Assembly: GCA_023213395.1 (NCBI GenBank)
Contig: CM041465.1
Location: forward strand, 83,459,741 to 83,523,740
Source: Cycas panzhihuaensis
Taxonomy: Eukaryota; Cycadophyta
DNA length: 64,000 nt
Direction: 5' to 3'
Below the pieces are notes generated by a model that was given only the letters and a program-made list of their open reading frames with translations, did no database searches and was not told the origin of the DNA. Of the stretch, positions 1 through 10,772 are shown piece after piece. Made by a program: the position numbers and the translations under genes. Positions within the stretch are counted from its first letter, which is position 1; each line of letters starts with the position of its first letter.

Positions 1-240
1 AGGGAACTCAAGCAAAACCAGTATAATTGACCCTTCTGCCAGGTGGGAGTAGTAGAAGAGGAATCATAACTAGAAGCCCTAAGAAAGGAAGTGGCGAGGT
101 TAAAATTAAGAAATAACAGAGAAGAAGAAATAACAAAGAAAAAAGACCATGCAGGTAGAGTAACCAAATAATACCATATCTATGAAGAGAATTCACATAC
201 GACCAAAGAATATGAACTTAATCCAAAGAATATCATATTG

Positions 241-500
241 TACCAAAGGGACAAATGGTACCACATATGCGATGTAGATTCATATATGATTAAAGATTGT
301 TTCTACAATCCCAGAGAGAAAGCCTACAGAGGATGGGGTAGGGGAAGGGGAGGCAACCCACCTTGGAATGTTTACACAATGAGGGGTACATAAGAGCCCT
401 CGAGAAAGAAACAACCCATGGGAAGATGCCTTATTTGTTTACAATTTAGGCACTGGAAGTCTGAATACCCAACTAAACAAGAATCTGACGAAACCATTCG
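241..500 (+). pseudogene. Gypsy gag remnant with two decayed zinc knuckles
   Basis: One reading frame shows two CCHC-like nucleocapsid knuckles. The first, from about 256, reads WYHICDVDSYMIKDC, with Tyr where a Cys and the His are expected. The second, from 421, reads RCLICLQFRHWKSEYP, a CX2CX4HX4C pattern with the last Cys changed to Tyr. An Arg/Gly-rich linker lies between them. This would be the RNA-binding end of a gypsy Gag. A stop codon lies between the knuckles and further stops follow to about 990, so it is dead. It sits directly upstream of a protease-like region in the same orientation. The 5' part of the element lies outside the window. Confidence 0.5.
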
Positions 501-998
501 TGTCACGATAATTGCAGCCCAAGTGAGCATAAGATAGAGGATTATAAAGGAAAGACCAAAGCCACTATCCTAATGACGATTATACCGAAAAGTAAAAATA
601 TAAAACTCCAAAATAAATAGAAGGAGAAATAGAATGCAGAATACCTGGATCCACAAATAGAAATAAATCAGTTTAAGCAAGTAAAACAAGTGTTGGATGG
701 CTTAGCTCAAGAAGAAAATGCATTACCAATGGGGAAACCAGAAATCAAATATATATACGTATGGAAAAATAAGCAAAAGGAAAAAGAAAACATACTAGAA
801 GAACCAAAGATATAGCCTCAGATGGTGCAGATGGAAGAATTATTCAAAGGATTACCAGCTGAGGACATTCTAAGAATGCTATTGCTAATGGAGAACTTGG
901 TCAAGCAACTATAATTAACTATCCCCTTATGCCAAGTCATTAATTGGATTAAAGGAGGAATATTACAACATAGAATTACAAAGAGTTTAAAGAAAGTA

Positions 999-1420
999 AT
1001 GCCATCATTCGACATGGATCCTATGGTGACAATGATGGTGCTTGGAGAAACATTCCCAAAAGTAATTGTCGACGGAGGCGCAGCCGTTAACGTATTACCT
1101 GCTTCAACATGGAAAAAACTAGGAAGCCTAAAGTTGGAGGTAGCAACGTATTTATTAAAGTTGGCTAACGAATTATTAGTGCAACCTATATGAAGACTAG
1201 TTGATATTAAGGTGGATGTGGTAGGAATTATTGTAAAGATTGACTTTATGATCGTAGAAATAGAAAAGAGATAATACCCTGTCTAGTATTATTAGGAAGG
1301 CCTTGGTTATACAAGACCCAATGCCTCTAAAATTGGAAGAATATGACTTTCACTTTGTCAGATAATGGGAATAAAGTGGTATTACCAATGTTGGGAAGGA
1401 GCTCCATTGAGATGATACCA
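999..1420 (+). pseudogene. Gypsy retropepsin (aspartic protease) remnant
   Basis: The frame from 999 carries VIVDGGAAVNVLPASTW, the active-site region of plant gypsy proteases (D-G/S-G followed by Asn and a hydrophobic stretch); the candidate catalytic Asp is at 1071-1073. Farther on, YPVLVLLGRPWL-like sequence near 1275-1315 and NWKNMTFTLSDNGNKVV near 1335-1375 match the C-terminal LLGRP and following strand of the family. A frameshift lies between about 1195 and 1340, because the second half is in the frame of the segment starting at 1343. The enzyme would mature Gag-Pol in the virus-like particle. It is inactive as written. Confidence 0.6.
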
Positions 1421-2461
1421 GACACGGGATCCAGTACGACTGTCCTAAGCGAAACAATAACCTCTTCCCTTGATGAAGAGAGTCTCTATCATACTACTGA
1501 AGAACCTACCAAATTGATCAACCACTAAGAAGTAGAACTTACTTACTTTGGAGAAATATACAACTCTTCAGACAATGAAAATGAGATGAGATTTTTGGAT
1601 TACTAGCTACAAGATGCATATGAAGTCAACCCTTCATCCTATAGGTGTTACCTACTTTCTTAGAATGTAACTGAGGATGTTGATATTAAATCTAAATTTG
1701 TTGATTATACGAGTGTTAATAATAATATTAAAAACCTAGACCCAAACCCAAATCCCCCTTTTAATCCAAAACCTTACCCTAATTCACCTCCTAATACCCC
1801 AACCCCCTCTAACCCTAACCTTCCCTCTACCTCCAGTGTGGGTCTTGAGGTAGGCTGCCCTTCCCCACCCCCATCGTAGCCCGAGGAAGGAAGTAACAAA
1901 CCTTCCTCATCTTCTTTAGAGGTACACCTACCTAACATAAGATCTTTTTTAACCATCAGTGCTAAATTTAAGGAAAAAGAAAAGGAACTTACTGAGAGTA
2001 TCCCTAGAGATTCCGGTCTAGGAAACAAAGCTACCACTCCAGAAGATAGAAATCATGGAGAATATGTTGGAGATTATGTGAAGCCCTTTTATGAAGAACT
2101 ACTATATGGAAATTCCCATTTGATACATTGTAGAGAACATTGGTTGGAAGAAGGAATAATAAACCAAGAGTAATTAAGGGATCATAAGAAGAAATTGACA
2201 AAGTATACCACACCAAGGAAAAGGCGAAAAAAGACAAGGCATGACCGCCATGACAAGACATCATATTTCAAGAAGGGTGATCAAGTATGGCGATTCGACA
2301 ACAAATCCCAAACAAACAAGGGAGAATTGAAGATGCATTAGAAAGGCCCATATAGGATTAAGAAAGTGTACCAGAATGACACTACCCAGTTGAAGAAACT
2401 ATTAGGCCAACTACTACCTGAAATGGTCGAGAGTAGTAAACTAAAACCCTATATCAACTAG
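1343..2461 (+). pseudogene. Protease tail joined to an integrase C-terminal domain, RT and integrase core absent
   Basis: A single frame runs from 1343 to the stop at 2459-2461 with only a few internal stops (about 1526, 1603, 1660, 1878, 2171 and 2339). It starts with protease C-terminal sequence, passes through an acidic part and a Pro/Ser/Asn-rich linker (1745-1900), and ends with a gypsy integrase C-terminal domain: FKKGDQVWRFDN from 2267, then a GPYRIKKVYQND core and a LKPYI end. No reverse transcriptase, RNase H or catalytic integrase core (about 2.5 kb in a normal gypsy) lies between. The likeliest reading is a non-autonomous deletion derivative. Two independent fragments now side by side is the alternative, but the shared frame argues against it. 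Confidence 0.5.
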
Positions 2462-3765
2462 GGTGGAGCAACTTACCAGCCGGATCAGCTAGTTGTACTA
2501 TAACGTGTTGCATGAAGTTGAGGTAAAATCGAATTGCCTTGATACTAGAACATGATTCAGTTCGGTATGTAACATAAAATATAAAAAAATTAAAAAACAG
2601 AAAAATAATCGTAACTCATATCATACAAATAAGCAATATGGTAAAGCATGGAGGAAAGATATATCATCATACGAAAAATCAAGGGAGAGTTGAACAAAAC
2701 AAAGTGCCAATAGATGAGGATTTATTAACCAAGAATGACGACCGAGCGGCAGAGTAGAGGCAGCAGGGGTAGCCTTAGAACAGAGAGGGGGAGGAATACC
2801 CCAAATTTTAAATTTTTTGTTAAGCAAAGATGCTCAACCCAATCATGTTGACCCAGGATAGATGTTGGGACATATTGTGACACATAGGCCTTGAGGAAGA
2901 TGGAATACAGGCTTGTATTAACTAAAGGAATGCAGGTACGGACCGTATAGAGGTACACACGAGGCAAAACAGTGGAAAAACTAGCATTCTAGGTATGTAT
3001 GACATGTGCGTACCTAGAACGGGTACGTAACACAGATACGTACCAGTGGCATAATGGAAATAGATGAAAGCGGTATGCATGATAGTACGGGACTAGTGGA
3101 AGCCTGGGGAGCTGCCAGATGTATGTACGGATGTACAAACATGATTAAGGCATTGGTTAAGATGTAACTAATGACTAATGAAAAGGTACATTTGACTGAA
3201 GAGGTACAGTTATGACAGACACTCATAACCCTTCAGCCAAAAGGTATGAAGAGGCACATTTAAGGAAGCACGTAAGGACCATTTGAAGGGTGAGAGCTGA
3301 GTGATTCAATCCCATGATATACTCTTGGAGAGTGAGAGCTAAGTGATTCAATCCTATTGTATACTCTCAAGGGTGAGAGCCAAATATTCAGGGTATGCAA
3401 TGGTGCAGATGCCAATACGTATGACAGCCAATTGGAGTAATGAATATTGATGAGTACCATCTGGGTACACATGTAACAGAAGTGTGTATGTTACTGGAAT
3501 GCACAGGAATGTATTCCAGCCCTTTATGTAATTAAACTTATTGCTTAATGGAAAGAAGAGTTACGTGGAAAACTATGTATTCTCTGTGTTATAAGGATGA
3601 AATGCTGAATATGTGCTGATTTCTGTGCTACTATGTACTGTTATGATATAATTCTCTGGAAACATTAAATAATCTATGGAATGTATATGGATAACCATGT
3701 TGACTGTATCCTAACTAGACTATAGCCTATATAACCTTGATGAGTGTGCCTTTCCCATAAGTGCA
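2462..3765. other. Non-coding, probable gypsy 3' UTR/LTR sequence
   Basis: No convincing coding capacity. The position directly after the integrase C-terminal stop suggests 3' UTR and 3' LTR of the preceding gypsy element, but no second LTR copy is in the window, so its borders cannot be fixed. It holds a short tandem repeat (3291-3385). It ends abruptly at 3766, where copia integrase sequence begins in mid-domain. Confidence 0.3.
3291..3385. repeat. 42-bp tandem repeat, about 2.3 copies
   Basis: Units begin with tgagagct at 3291, 3333 and 3374 (periods 42 and 41). Each carries gtgattcaatcc and a gtatactct/gatatactct segment. It probably lies in the LTR or 3' UTR of the upstream gypsy remnant. 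Confidence 0.7.
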
Positions 3766-4392
3766 GTGGGAAATCTGAGTCAATATTATCAACTCAAATG
3801 TCTTCAAACTGATAATGGTGGTGAATATACCTCACATGAGTTTGAAGACTACCTTCGAGACAATGGCATCAAGCATCAAAGAACAGTAGTAGGTACCCCA
3901 CAACAAAATGGAGTTGCCGAGTGCATGAACAGTATAATCATGAACATGGCTTATGCTATGTTAATATATAAAAATGTACCTGCCTATCTATGGGCTAAAG
4001 TAATCTGGATAGCCGTTTATTATATCAATGCTATTAGCCCATCAAAGGAAGTACAATCACCTAACAAAAAGTGGTCAGGGCAAGCCCCCATTATTTACTA
4101 CTTTAGAAATTTTGGCTCTACATGCTATGCCCATATTCTAGATGCAAATCGAAATAAACTCCAGCCAAAGGGACTTAAAGGCATCTTTGTTGGATACCCT
4201 ATGGATAAGAAAGGGTATAAGGTCTTCATACCTTCACAACGAAAAATCATCGTTACCAGAGATATCATTTTTACGGAGACAGAGGATCAGTTACTTAAAT
4301 TAGACTCCATAGTACCCTCATACCACTATAATAATATTATTAAGTATGATATTCAGATTCCAAAATTTGGGAGGGGGGGGGGGCAGACATAA
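3766..4392 (+). pseudogene. Copia integrase, C-terminal two thirds
   Basis: The open frame begins inside the Ty1/copia integrase core. LQTDNGGEYTSHEF holds the second catalytic Asp, and GTPQQNGVAECMN holds the catalytic Glu; Cys replaces the usual Arg after it. The copia-specific tail follows, including LKGIFVGYPMDKKGYKVF and a TRDIIF motif. The first catalytic Asp, the HHCC zinc module, protease and gag are missing, so the element is 5' truncated at about 3766. The frame is lost at an 11-G run (4373-4383); the acidic integrase-RT linker continues in another frame (4346-4609). Confidence 0.85.
4373..4383 (+). repeat. 11-base G homopolymer
   Basis: The uninterrupted G run falls at the end of the integrase frame. 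The linker downstream, with its repeated VDKGK motif, is in a different frame, so a slippage change in run length probably caused the frameshift. Confidence 0.9.
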
Positions 4393-4809
4393 ATTACTCC
4401 AAATGTTGGAAGTTGATAATAGAGCCTTAGAGGATACAAGTTGTGACTCTGAACAAATGAGTGCACATCCAACACCATCTTTTGAAGATAATAGAGTTGA
4501 CAAAGGCAAAGCCATTATAGAAGAACCATCCTCTCCACCTTCAGTTGACAAAGGCAAAATAGTGGTAAAAGGACCATCTTCCTTAGGCACATTAACATCC
4601 TCCTTATAAAATAATCATTTTAACGAATATGACAAGAACCAAGAAGTTGGGGAAATGAGGACATCATTCCCAACTTGAGGATCTCGAGAGGCCTGTCAGC
4701 TTAATAAGGACATATGACCAGATGAGGTGGACAAAACTAACACTCGAAGTGCCCATAGAGCAAGGATACATGAATCATTATATACTGAGCTTGAACCAAT
4801 AAAATTACA

Positions 4810-5600
4810 CCTTACTCTTAACGAAGAGCCCTTAACATACCAAGAAGTTATAAAGCATACAGCTTGGAGAAATGCCATGAATGAAGAGTACTGATCTCTT
4901 ATCAAGAATGATACATGAGAGCTCATTGATCTACCACGTGGCAGAAAGCTAGTTCAAAATAAATGGGTGTTCAAAAACAAATATAGATCAGATGACACAC
5001 TTGAAAAACACAAGGCGAGGTTGGTAGCTAAAGGATTTACACAAAGGGAAGGCATCAACCACACTGAAGTCTTTTAACCTACAACCAAGTGGCCTACAAT
5101 TAGAACTCTTGTGGCCTTGGCTACTCAACAGGATTGGAAAATCCACCAACTTGATATTAAGACCGCGTTTCTCAATGGAGATCTTGAAGAAGAAATTTAC
5201 ATAGCTCAGCTAGAAGGATATGAGATCGAATGTCAAGAGCATAAGGTTTACAGGCTCAGAAAGTCCTTGTATGGCCTTAAACAAGCCCCTCGCACTTGGT
5301 TTACCAAGTTGTCTGAAAGGATGAGGCAACACGAGGTTTATGACTATCAAGATATTGGTGCAACGTTGTTCATCAAGCACCATAAGGATAAAGTCACTTA
5401 TCTCATAATCTTTGTGGATGACATGCTAGTAACGGGTAATAGTGAACAAGCAATAAGCCAGTTGAAAAGGGCCTTGGCAAAATGTTTAAATTATCTGACC
5501 TCGGTTTGATGAAATATTACTTGGGAATTGAAGTAACACAAAAGAATGGAAAAAATTTCCTCTCCCAAGAAAAATACATCAACGATCTTTTAACCAAGTT
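4810..5600 (+). pseudogene. Copia reverse transcriptase
   Basis: The frame contains the copia RT (RVT_2) landmarks in order: W-x2-AMNEEY start, NKWVFKNKYRSD, EKHKARLVAKGFTQREGI, LDIKTAFLNGDLEEEIY, YGLKQAPRTWF and the catalytic IFVDDMLVTGN near 5410. The enzyme would copy the element RNA into cDNA in the particle. In-frame stops occur near 4894, 4918 and 5077. A frameshift near 5490 moves the SDLGLMKYYLGIEV segment into the next frame. The catalytic Asp pair is intact, so the decay is by stops rather than active-site change. Confidence 0.9.
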
Positions 5601-5622
5601 TTAGTTAGAAGATGCTCGACTA

Positions 5623-6340
5623 GTGATGTTACCTATGGACCCTAATACTAAACTCTCAGCTGAAGGTGACACTAGGGAGGCAGACGCAAAACTCTATAGG
5701 AAACTTGTAGGTAGTCTCATCTACACTACCAATACAAGGCTAGATATTATACACTCTGCCGGCATTCTTGCTTGTTACATGACAAATCCTAAGCAGAATC
5801 ATCAGCATGCAGCAGTGCGAGTGTTGAGATACCTTAAGACGACCAACAAATATGGTCTGTTGTATGAACCTAATTCAGACTTCAAGCTTTCTGCATACAC
5901 AGATTCAGACTTTACAAGAGATAAAGATATGGGAAGATCTATGTCTGGGTATGTAACATTTCTTGGAACAGCACCAATATCATGGAGATCCAGATGATGA
6001 AATAGTTCTGATTCCACCATCGAATCTGAATACATTGCTACTTCTGAGACTAGTAAAGAGGTGATATGGCTGAGAAAATTATTGGAAACATTGAATATCA
6101 CCCAAATAAGTCCTATGAGTCTTTATGTGGATAATCAATCAGCAATCTACATGACAAAAAATCCTATATTTCATGATCGTACCAAACACATAAGTACGAA
6201 AATCCACAGGATTAGGGAACCTATTTATGACGGCATAATTTAATTAGATTACTGTCCCACAGCAGATCAAGTGGCTGATATCTTTACCAAACCACTGCAA
6301 AGGGTGAAGTTTGAATAGTTCTAAAGGTAGCTTGGCCTTA
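5623..6340 (+). pseudogene. Copia RNase H and pol C-terminus
   Basis: It continues from the RT thumb (LYRKLVGSLIYTTNTRLDI). AYTDSDFTRDKDMGRSMSGY holds the first RNase H Asp, ESEYIATSETSKE the Glu, and LYVDNQSAIYMTKNPIFHDR the next Asp. The normal copia ending CPTADQVADIFTKPL is readable to about 6300. Two adjacent stops at 5995-6000 and one at 6241 interrupt it. It would remove the RNA strand during reverse transcription. With the RT and integrase parts it forms one pol pseudogene. Confidence 0.88.
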
Positions 6341-7472
6341 GGGCCTCCATCTTCGATTGATTAAAGAAGATGGCAACAAGATCACCATACTCTATTCTCT
6401 TCGTGAAAAACCCTTGTGGGTACGGAAGAATAAGAATAAGTCTCTGCTCTATCCTCTTTGTGAAAACCCCATGTGGGCATAAAAGGATAAGGGTTGTACT
6501 TATTTTGGAAAATTAGAACCTGTGAAAACCCAAAAGGGCATAGGGGTTGACCAAACAGTATATGGAGACTTAGCAGATTAAGTTGTACATTTAAGCTACT
6601 TGGCTATCAGGCTACATCAAAGAGCCACCTTAGCCATTTTGATTTATAAAAGGGGCTATAGATCTTAGAAAGTTCGTGGGCTTTTATTCCCCATGAGGGT
6701 TTTCCCACAAAAGTGTCATTTAGAATTTCAATGTAATAATGAGGCTCAAATGAAGACCTCATAGAATAGATTTTCTAAAAATGACCTTCCACCATTAAGG
6801 GGAGCATTAAAAGAGGTTAATGTATCAAGGTTATTTGTGTAGATTAATTATGTGACCTTAGGATATATTATTAGCATTAGTCTCTTAATGAAATGTACTT
6901 TATGTGCATTTAGATATAATTTCGGGTTCATGTCATTAGGCGGGAAATCCTAACCCTAATACTCATCCTCAATAATAAAAGGTGAAATCTCAAGGAGGGA
7001 GTCATTATTGATTCTCACCTCCAAGCTTGCTCTCATATCTTATTTCATCTTCTTTTTCATTCTCCATTGCCATTGTGTGCATGTGAGTGATTCATCTCCT
7101 AGATCTATCGTTCCTTCATTATGTACCTTTTGTAATATAGAGTGAGACCCCTTTGTACGTTAAATTATAATTTGTATTATGGTCAGGTCTGCCCACCTAC
7201 TGCTAAGTTGACCAATCATATTATTTGTATTTAAGTTTCATATGATTATGAATTAAGTATGATTCCCCTCATTTGTACATTTGGATTTTGATATATGTGG
7301 AATCTTTGCCAAAATTTAGTTACACGGTGTAACCAATTTACCCATAACATTTTTGTGTAATCAATTTATAGTGTTATAGTATACTAATCTTTGTTTTTTG
7401 ATTTATTATTTTCATGCATATAGTTTACGATCCTATCAATCAATTTGGCAAGAATACCACTAGAAGCATATT
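6341..7472 (+). other. Copia 3' UTR, polypurine tract and probable 3' LTR
   Basis: After the pol stop comes a UTR with repeated gtgaaaaccc..gtgggcata blocks (about 6402, 6460 and 6521). A candidate polypurine tract, taaggggagc, lies at 6795-6804. Sequence after it, with a tgtatcaaggtt start near 6820 and TC-rich stretches to about 7150, looks like an LTR. Because the element is 5' truncated there is no second LTR to set its borders. No gene seen. Confidence 0.45.
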
Positions 7473-7682
7473 GATATATGATGGCATTTCAGAGGAATAC
7501 TACATGAAGTATACCGATGTTTAATGACATTTCGTAGGAATACTACATGAGATATATTGATATCTAGTAGTATTTCATAGGAATATTGCATGAAATAAGT
7601 TGATATTTAGTGGTATTTCATAGGATTATTGCGTGAAGTATACTAATTTCTTATAGTATTTTGAGAGAAATATTGTTGAAAA
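7473..7682. repeat. 43-bp tandem array, about 4.8 copies
   Basis: Units start at 7473, 7516, 7559, 7602 and 7645, exactly 43 bp apart with no indels. Each contains a gatat..t(a)gt core and a atttcataggaatattgcatga-like half. Copies differ by about 15-25%. There are no unique spacers, so this is a minisatellite and not a CRISPR array. Confidence 0.9.
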
Positions 7683-8539
7683 TGTAAAGAAATAAGTGGT
7701 ATCTACAAGTAATGAAGCAATATCATTGTAAAATGGTAAACAAGAAAATTATACAAATCTATTAAGAAAATGTTGCAACAAGTGGAAACTATAGAATCTA
7801 AGTGAGAAAAGAGATTTAGATCAAAGTAAGGCCAAAAGAGATTTACTTGTTGATGTAAATAATAAACTCGTAATGAACTAAGATATAGGATCTACTTTGA
7901 ATGTATACTTTAATTGCAAAAACTATCTTCTTAAAAGTATCCTTCTTACTATTATCTCTTTGTCTTTCTCTTACCAAAAGAAGGAAGGAAAAGGGTATTT
8001 ATAATGAAATGACTTAAGATGGATATTAGATTATGAGATGAAAAGGTCTAATAGTAAGTGGTAGTTTTGTAAACCAATAAAAAAGATCAATAGAAGAAAG
8101 CAACCAATGAGAAAAAAGTGGGGTTATAAGAGGGTAGTGACTTCCTCTTATGAAATAGAGTTTTGACTTGTGGCCACTTTATTGACATATATTTTAAAAG
8201 ATGTAACCAATGGGATAGATAAAAATAAATTTTACATTTGAGAACAAAGTAAAAAAAAGGCAAAATAAGTAAATCTTGTGAAGAATGATGAGGTAAAATA
8301 GGTTAATTATTAAGTACTTGAGCTATGGCATTATAACTTCATGTGGTAAAAGGGGGAATGAAGTATAAAGTTATATTTTATATCCTTTTTTATTGTTAAT
8401 AAGAGGGGATGTAATATGAAAATGTAGACTAGACTAAGAAAATACTAAATCAAATACATTCTAATACAAATAACAAATAGATGCAAGTAATCAAATTCAA
8501 CATCAAGAAAATGAGAAGTGACAAATTTATATTTAATTA
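7683..8539. other. AT-rich sequence with no recognisable feature
   Basis: Purine-rich on the plus strand, no supported reading frame and no repeat that I can pair inside the window. It may be decayed pol of the minus-strand gypsy remnant whose gag lies to its right, but I see no motif. Confidence 0.3.
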
Positions 8540-9905
8540 TAGTGGAGAAGGTCATACTTGAGTTTCTTAGATTGAGGGTTAAGGGGTCCAAAATTAAGGA
8601 AACATATGTCTAGTAGGTTGGTAAATTCTACCATGTTGATAGTCTTAGCTTGTGGATCTTGGTTGTCTTTGGGAGGAGGTCTTTGGTTATGCCAATTAGT
8701 TTTCTTACCTCAGGCACCTTTAGTAGGGATAAAAGCCTCTTTGTTTTTAGACTCAGAGGTGATAAATTCACTCTCATCCTTAGCAAGATTTTTCCCTTTA
8801 TACTTAGCTTAATGGTTAGGGAAAGGGTTAGCATGAATTAATAAGTTCTTGTTTTTCCATGTTAGCTATTGGTTGGGTGAGGGGTGGTTCTTGCTAAGTT
8901 GTTTAATCTTATTACATTTGGAGAATTCATGTGTATCAATTTAGTGGTATATATAGCAAAGGTCCTCCTTAATAAGAGGAGGCTTTGCCCTCTACTTTGG
9001 GTTCTATTTTGCTATATGGATAACCTGAAAGTCTTTAGAAGGCTCAAGAGTAAAAGTTGAAAGATTAGTTGTAAATGATCACTCTAAATCTCATAAGGTA
9101 AAAGTAAGCTAATAATAGGTTTTATTATCCTAAGTATGCTTAGAATCTTGAGTAGGATCCCATTTAGGAATATAAATGGGTTTATTAAGCTTCTTAACCC
9201 CATCTTGGATCTCAAAGGACTTAAAAGCTAAATATCTATCGATCGCACTCTTATAAGTCATAGGACCAAGTTTAAGTAGCTCAAGATGGACTTAATATTT
9301 AAGAAGCATTCATGAATAGGTTAAAATAGAAGTCAATAACTAAAGGCCTTCGACAAGCTTGTACAAGTTCCTAGAAACAATAGATAAAGTCTTACGAGGA
9401 TAAATCTACCCTATGATTTATGGAGAAAAAGGATTTCACTCTTATTTTAAAAGGATAAGTAATATTAATATAGTTAATAAAGGAATCAATAAGTTATTAG
9501 AATAAATAAATGGAAGAATCTATAGAACCACTTATGAGTGCTATCTTATAGGGATTTAAGAAAGATCCATATCATGATATAATCATAAAGAAGATAATCA
9601 ATGCATTCAAGTGAAGAATCTTACATGTAGTTAATAAGATCTTATCTTAATTTTCTACTAAATTTAGGAAGTTTAGGGATGAAGGGTAGGTGGCACAAGA
9701 GGACCTCTTATGGAAAAGAGTTCCTCTTATAACCTATATAGGTCCTCCTTATCATGAGAGAAGAGAAGGATGGTTGAGTGATTTATTAGGATGGGAAAAC
9801 TAAGCAATAATAGGATAACTTGGGTGTGAAGTAGCTGGGTCTACGCAAGGTGGATATGCTTATAAAATAAAGGTAGGAACAAGACCAAATGGCCCTATAT
9901 AAGGA
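8540..9905 (-). pseudogene. Gypsy gag remnant with a zinc-knuckle-like motif
   Basis: On the minus strand, around 8900-8985, one frame reads DLCYIYH, stop, IDTHEFSKCNKIKQL. This resembles the C-x(2-3)-H-x4-H-x4-C knuckle of plant Tat/Athila-type Gag followed by an LK..I helix. Upstream on the same strand (higher coordinates) a stop-rich region of Gag-like composition continues to the copia insertion at 9911. The purine-rich plus strand at 15090-16450 is probably its 5' continuation. Many stops; no function. Confidence 0.4.
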
Positions 9906-9910
9906 ATATA

Positions 9911-10127
9911 TGTTAAGATATAATGTTTTATCTAGGACAGAAGAGGGGGTCATGTTAGACCAACCCTTAAATGCTCTAATGAGATATGCCACTTGGCAAC
10001 ATCTAAATGATTGGTTACATTAGTGGTTGTAACCAACTCATGACTCTTGTATACTTAAGTAAATGAATCTCAATAGAAAATCATCTCATTCCTTTCTCTG
10101 TTTGTTTCTGATCTGCGTTTTTCAACA
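9911..10127 (+). repeat. 5' LTR of the 9911-15084 copia element
   Basis: It begins tgttaagatataatg and ends tttttcaaca (TG...CA). The second copy is at 14867-15084. At 217 bp it is short for a copia LTR. Confidence 0.97.
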
Positions 10128-10140
10128 TGGTATCAGAGTA
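10128..10140 (+). promoter_or_regulatory. Primer binding site, initiator-Met tRNA type
   Basis: tggtatcagagta starts at the first base after the 5' LTR and matches the common plant copia primer site tggtatcagagc except at its last base. Confidence 0.93.
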
Positions 10141-10772
10141 GGCTGCTCAAACTGACATCCCTTGAGAAGAATTCTTCTATTTTTCAATCCTATCAAGTGT
10201 TGAAGGAAGATTTATCAGTCAGCGTCATAAATTCTCCATCGTACGGAATTGTACGGAATTGTACGGACCTGTATGGACGTCATTTTTTCAACTATATCGG
10301 ATCGAGATGAAAATTTGTAGGGAGGTAGATCGAAGGACGCCGAACACATCTCTCTTCTGGAGCGAAGCATTTTGAGGCCGTTTTCAAGCCCAAATCAGAC
10401 CCTAACCAACAAGACATTTTGGAGAAACCAGAGCAAAAATCTCTTCGATTTTCAAAAAAATCCAGGTATTTCTGGTCCAAAATCCTTCACACTATAAATA
10501 CGCTTGATTTGCATCCAAAATCAAAGGTTTATTTTGAGATTTTCTAGTGTTTTTTCTCAAAATTTGAATTTCGCCCTAATAGCTTTTTCCTTCTGGAGCC
10601 GATTTCTCTCATTTGGAAAGCAGTTTTAAAAATCTGACTTCAGATCCTCATAGGCGACTTGAAAACCTACATTTTGAGGTACACTTCATTTTGGTCAGAC
10701 AATTTAGGGTTTTAGACGAATCCGACAAATTTGTCTGGACTAGCCCTAAATCAGTCCTTCAACTCGAAAATC
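10141..10772 (+). other. Untranslated leader of the copia element
   Basis: 632 bases between primer site and gag start. A short direct repeat of gtacggaatt occurs at about 10240-10272. No coding capacity is supported. Packaging and dimerisation signals are expected here but cannot be identified by eye. Confidence 0.6.

Noticed and set aside
1774-2264. Minus-strand open frames of 77-87 codons
   Set aside because: They are shadows of the Pro-rich and Lys-rich plus-strand frame that leads into the integrase C-terminal domain.
8606-8841. Plus-strand open frames of 63-68 codons
   Set aside because: Hydrophobic, unsupported, and antisense to a Gag-like minus-strand region.
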